This document shows, one piece after another, positions 59,581-64,000 of a DNA stretch of 64,000 nucleotides; position 1 is the first letter of the stretch; every line of letters starts with the position of its first letter. Origin of the DNA: Diogma glabrata (lineage: Eukaryota; Arthropoda; Insecta; Diptera; Cylindrotomidae); the NCBI GenBank assembly GCA_963693315.1, contig OY856188.1, forward strand, positions 189,245,604-189,309,603, read 5' to 3'. The notes under the pieces were generated by a model. The model did no database searches, was not told the DNA's origin, and was given only the letters and a program-made list of their open reading frames with translations. The translations under genes and the position numbers were made by a program.

Positions 59581-59744
59581 TTAACATTTCAATCGTACAC
59601 ACACAAATTAACAATAACATACCTATATAAATATGTAGCTATTAACGTATTCACTTAATGACGAAATCACTAATATTTCATTGGACGAAAAGAAATGTTT
59701 TTTTTAGAAAAAACTGAAACCACCACTTCAACATGTGTAAACAA

Positions 59745-61606
59745 TATGGTTGCCACCTTTTCAAATTTACAAAATGGGACACAATCGTTTACACCAAATT
59801 AAATAGCAAGCTCGGCTAATATTTTTCTTACTCCAAGCGAAACTAGATATTTTAAAATAATTAATTAAAATTAAATAAAAATGAAAACAAACAACATTCG
59901 AAATCAGTTGTTTATTTATATCAATTTTTATATACACCGTACTTTGAATAAGTAAATCGAGGAAGACGATGAGATTTTGGTTTTCATATTGGCAAAATCG
60001 TCGATTTATTTTTAAAAACTTTATAGAAAAAAATTTGATGGAAAAACCTAAAAGGTGTTTTGATAGCATTCAGGTGCGTTTTATGTGAATAGTTGATTTC
60101 CTTAAAACAAAACATTTCAATTTAACAAATTCATTTTTATTAATATTTGAGTTCATAAATTTGAAAACATTTACGAAAACGTATGTTTCCTCTGTGAACC
60201 TAGCTTGGATGGGAAAGTAGAAAACGAAATGTTTTAGACCCACTCGAGTTCGGTATTATAGGAAAGGTTGGAATGCTTTGAAGAGATTACCACTTTTATA
60301 GATAGATTACATGTATAATGAATTATTTTATTCTGTCTCACCCCTTAAATCCAAACGTAATCAATAAAAAAACTTATACAATTCACAAGTTGACATAGTT
60401 TAAAAATGGTTTAGACGCAGTCGAATGGGTGTCATTGGGCATACATTATAAGTTAAATCGTAATACAGTAATATTTTACCAGATTCTAAGACTTCGTTAG
60501 ATAATTGAAAATATAATTGATAATCCTCAATACTATCGTTTACAAAAACTTAATCGTTGTTTTCCACAAATAAATTATATTAAAATATGCGAGTGCTATG
60601 AATAACGTGAATAAACTATTTGAGGAATCCTTGCCGTTCATTTAACATCCTTTAACATCCTTTATCATTCAAACTAGTTTCAAACTTTATAAAATTTGCC
60701 CAAATAAGATCGCAATAAAATAAACATCACATCAGGTTATGCAAGAAAGGTTGTCGTATCCTATACTGAAATCAATAACTAAACCGTTCTTATATCTCAC
60801 CCAAACCAATTTTTCATTTAAACTTAAACCAGCAACTTACAATCTTGACCAAAAGAAATCGGGTTCATTCATCATCATAAGTCGACGCTTTAGACTAGAT
60901 TGGGCATTGGATATTGGCAAGCATGTCGATGTGCGTTAACACACTTGGCCTTACATTACCTAACAACATATTAACATAAAACGGATTTTATCAATTCAAA
61001 AGTTACAACAAAACTCCGCCCATTTGACTAAGATTTTTACGCTTTGGAATGCAAAAATCGGATTTCTTTCATAACGATTTCATTTTTTTTAAACAAAACA
61101 CAGAAAACAAACGAAATAATTCAAATATTCTTAACTAAACAGAAGCCAAATATTTTCTACAATTCCTATAGTAGCAAATAACGTTGAGCGTTTTCAATCA
61201 TTAAATTTTTGCCTCAACAATGTGATGTGATTTCTGACATCAAAGTTTCATCTTCATCGTGCGTATTTCGTTTTCGTTCCAAAGAGATCCAAGTCTAATA
61301 CTAGGTTATAATTTTACCATTCGGGGAAGTTTAATGCCAAAAAAAGTTAGTTTTTTAGCAAATCTGAATTAAATTTACATCATGTTTTTCCCACAAATAT
61401 TAATTAGTAGTTTTTGGTGTTAAAATGAAGCAGACAATAATCTAAAATAAAGTTCAATTGGTTAGATTTTTAAAGAAAGATAACATTTTTTTCCTTTTTT
61501 ATCAAAACGGGATAAAGCGCGTCCCGTTCGTAGTTACGTCGGGACACAGGACATTCAGCTCTAAAACTGGTCTGTCCCGTTCAAAACGGGACGGTTGGCA
61601 ACTCTA
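59745..61606. mobile_element. hAT-type non-autonomous element, 1862 bp
   Basis: The ends are TATGGTTGCCACC and (complement) TAGAGTTGCCAACC, flanked by the identical 8-bp duplication GTAAACAA (59737-59744 and 61607-61614). GGGAC/GTCCC-rich subterminal repeats near the right end (CCCGTTCAAAACGGGACGG) match TGGGACAC near the left. No transposase was recognised inside. Confidence 0.88.
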
Positions 61607-61614
61607 GTAAACAA

Positions 61615-62550
61615 TGTTTGATGGTTGACGAAACAAATATTGCTACAGAGGAATTCCAAATAATGGGAGCAATATGAGTGTTAGGTGGGAACACAACTAC
61701 TCTGAGTCTTAGATCAGTCATTATTCTCACACACAAATGATGCTGATGGTTACAATGTTAATTTCCACACAAACCGACTATGCACTATACTTGGAATTCC
61801 AGTGCATTTATAACTGCATTACACAAACTTATTTTAACCATAGATGTGACTGTCAAATAAAGAAATATAAACATTACGTGATTCAATTAATATGGCAAAT
61901 GGGATCCACTTTAAAATAAAACAAATGTCACCAAATATCAATAATCCAATTATATAGAACAAAAAATGCAATCATTTAAACGTTTAAAGTAATATTACTT
62001 TACCTCTAACTTTAATGCCAATCGTGGGTATTGATTTCATAACTTATTCCGTCATGAAAGCCATTACAAGAATAGGATGTCCAAAACTTCAACATAACGT
62101 TTAATTAATCTTCCTTTTGGGTAGCTAACAGACTTTCGATGATTCATAAAATTAGTTGTTTTGAAATAGTTTCATAATAAACAACACTTTACTAATTTGT
62201 TGAAATTACCTTTATATTGTGCCGCATCGATTTCCTTGATCCAACTTTAAAAAAAACAATAACAACTTGACATTTTGACATAGGGAGAAAAACAATAACC
62301 CAAGAAACCCAATGAGCAACAAAACTTGAACAAAAAGTCGAAAACAAAAATCGATCTTGCACAGGTTGGGATCTTGGCTAACAGCATCAAATCGATGTTT
62401 GCGGTAAGCAGGGACATGTTAATCAACCAGCCAAATTTAATGGTATAAAGAATATGTTATTCCTATTTTCTTTTTTTTGTGTATGTTTCAGGGAGCAATT
62501 CATAACACTTTTAGCTTATGTATATGGTACTCGCGCTTGATTACCTAAAC
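61615..62550. other. About 0.9 kb without a recognised gene
   Basis: AT-rich sequence between the hAT-type element and the start of the Gypsy RNase H/integrase remnant. No repeat or coding pattern was recognised. Confidence 0.5.
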
Positions 62551-62554
62551 CATT

Positions 62555-64000
62555 TTTTTACTCCAAAATACCCCTCATCGTGAAAAGATTTTGCAAGTTC
62601 TTGTTTCATTTGTTTGGTTACATAAAATAACTTTTTGCCTTCTTCATCTCGCTTAAATATCCCTTTCAATGAAATAGCCCTTGTTTTCACCGTTCTCAAG
62701 AATTCTTTTAATTAAGGTCAATTTTTCATCCTTTGTTTGTTTATTATGTATTCTTTGTGGAAATTCGCTCGTTATAACCATTATCATAGGATTACGGCTC
62801 AACGCATCGACGTGCCTCATCTTTGACCCTGGGTGTTCGATGTTCCAGGACATAATTGTAATCTTGCAAGATCAATGTTCAGCCCGCAATTCTTGATGTT
62901 ACGTCTTTTTTCTCCATTGTTTGTTTGAATGTAGCACAATCCGTCACTATGGTAAACTTTATGCCAAGAAGATAAACACGAAGTTTTTTATAGCGTTGAC
63001 TATTGCTAAGACTTCCAGCTCATAGCTGCAATAATTTTCCTGAGGCGGTGATGTCTTCCTACTATAGTAATAAATAGGATGATACTGGGATGATACCGTC
63101 TTCTCTGTTTTGTTGAAGCAATATTGCACCAAAACCTAGTTTTGATGCGTCTGTATGGAGTTCAGCTTGTAATAATGGACTGAAAATTTTTAAAATAGAA
63201 TGATTAAATAAATGGTTTTTTAAATTATCGAAAGCTTATCTTTGTGTCCTGCCGAATTCGAACTTTACAGTCTTCCGCAGAAAATTTGACAGCGGTCTTG
63301 CCAAAATTGCGTAGTTCTGTATGAACTTTCTGAAATACCCTGTAAGACCCCAAAAACTCTGAACGGTTTTAATTGTTTTTGGTTCTGCAAATTGTACCAC
63401 AGCTCTAGTTTTATCTTGTGACGGTCTAACCGCTTCTTCCGAAATTTCATACCCTAAGTACTCTATTTTGCTACATAGAAATTTACATTTCTTCCACTTA
63501 AAATTTAAACCGTGGATACTGGCTACTTTTAATACTTCTTGGATGTTTGTTATTGCTTCGTCTTCATACTTAGCAGCAATAATGATATTAGAACATTCCC
63601 TTTTGCAACTAAATCTTTGAAAATGTAATTTATATATCGTTGAAACACAGCGAGAGAAGTACACAGCCCAAATGGTACTTTTGTGAATTCATAATGCCCT
63701 ATTGGAGTAATGTCGTATTCTTTTGACTTTCCTTCTGTACGGATACATGAAAAAACCCATTTTCTAAATCTAACGTCGTGAAAATTTTAGCACCATCTAA
63801 TTTGTCTATTTGATCTTCAATTAATTTGAGAGGATAACGATCCATTTTAATTTGCTTGTTCAATCTACGGTAGTCAATACATATTCGTTTAGTATTATCT
63901 TTTTTATTGACTAGTACTATAGATCTGGCAAATGCTGATGAAGATGCATGTATGATTCCTTTATCTTACCATTCAGAAATTTGGCGATCAACCTCTATCT
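62555..64000 (-). pseudogene. Gypsy RT-RNase H, second element (runs off the window)
   Basis: From 64000: SSSAFARSIVLVNKKDNTKR, CIDYRRLNKQIKMDRYPL and IFTTLDLENGFFHVSV are RT motifs. TKVPFGLCTSLAVFQRYI and KDLVAKGNVL lead to IIIAAKYEDEA, where the catalytic Y-x-DD codons are missing. The thumb (HGLNFKWKKCKFL, QSFWGLTGYFRKFI) is at 63236-63664, RNase H (LHTDASKLGFGAILLQQN, FTIVTDCATFKQT) at about 62880-63170, and PGSKMRHVDALSRNP at 62830. It then enters the integrase zinc region (ELAKSFHDEGYFGVKKW) and breaks off near 62555. Several frame changes are present. Confidence 0.88.

Overview
This window is AT-rich eukaryotic DNA made almost entirely of transposable-element remnants. An insect, most likely a fly, is the best guess. 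The evidence is short introns of 63-78 nt, MADF and DUF4806 proteins, Helitron/Helentron and Penelope-like elements, Ty3/Gypsy elements, and hAT and PIF/Harbinger MITEs. No tRNA, rRNA, CRISPR array or bacterial-style operon is visible. Only the Myb/SANT-like gene at 23.8-24.8 kb could be a host gene, and it may also come from a transposon.

Layout. 0-1.8 kb: 5' part of a minus-strand Helitron with an open Rep/helicase frame that runs off the left edge. 2-4.9 kb: a conserved unknown ORF, a LINE fragment and a MADF-domain pseudogene. 5.0-10.5 kb: a nine-unit minisatellite, then a CACTA/Tnp2-like transposase (+) facing a DUF4806 accessory gene (-). 10.5-13.5 kb: no recognised gene. 13.6-19.3 kb: minus-strand Ty3/Gypsy element (gag, protease, RT-RNase H, integrase) whose RT is split by a hAT MITE. 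19.5-22.8 kb: hAT-type element with a perfect 8-bp target duplication and an internal LINE fragment. 23.8-24.8 kb: three-exon Myb/SANT gene. 25.0-31.5 kb: two near-identical Penelope-like copies in tandem plus an inverted terminal piece, bounded on both sides by (TA)n and then an assembly gap. 31.5-36 kb: a LINE, a 35-bp minisatellite, a 290-bp exon-like tandem duplication and a 0.3-kb repeat array.

36.1-38.1 kb: a second Tnp2-like transposase fused to a DUF4806 gene and interrupted by a PIF/Harbinger-like MITE. 39.1-42.3 kb: a terminal-inverted-repeat transposon with a DDE-type transposase in two frames. 43.5-47 kb and 52.7-53.5 kb: Helentron-like remnants (C48 protease-like domains, Rep-associated domain, Pif1 helicase). 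47.4-50.3 kb: a transposon with ~0.6-kb inverted repeats, inserted in a minisatellite. 51-52.1 kb: a non-autonomous Helitron whose 3' end is a 440-bp palindrome. 53.5-64 kb: a MITE, LINE remnants and a second Gypsy element whose integrase and RT-RNase H pieces lie 5 kb apart, with hAT-type and minisatellite sequence between them.

The genes do not form one host pathway. The most interesting recurring association is the Tnp2-like transposase with a DUF4806 protein, seen in two separate places. Nearly every coding remnant has frameshifts, often in A-runs or from 13-29 bp tandem duplications, so most copies look inactive or contain homopolymer errors.
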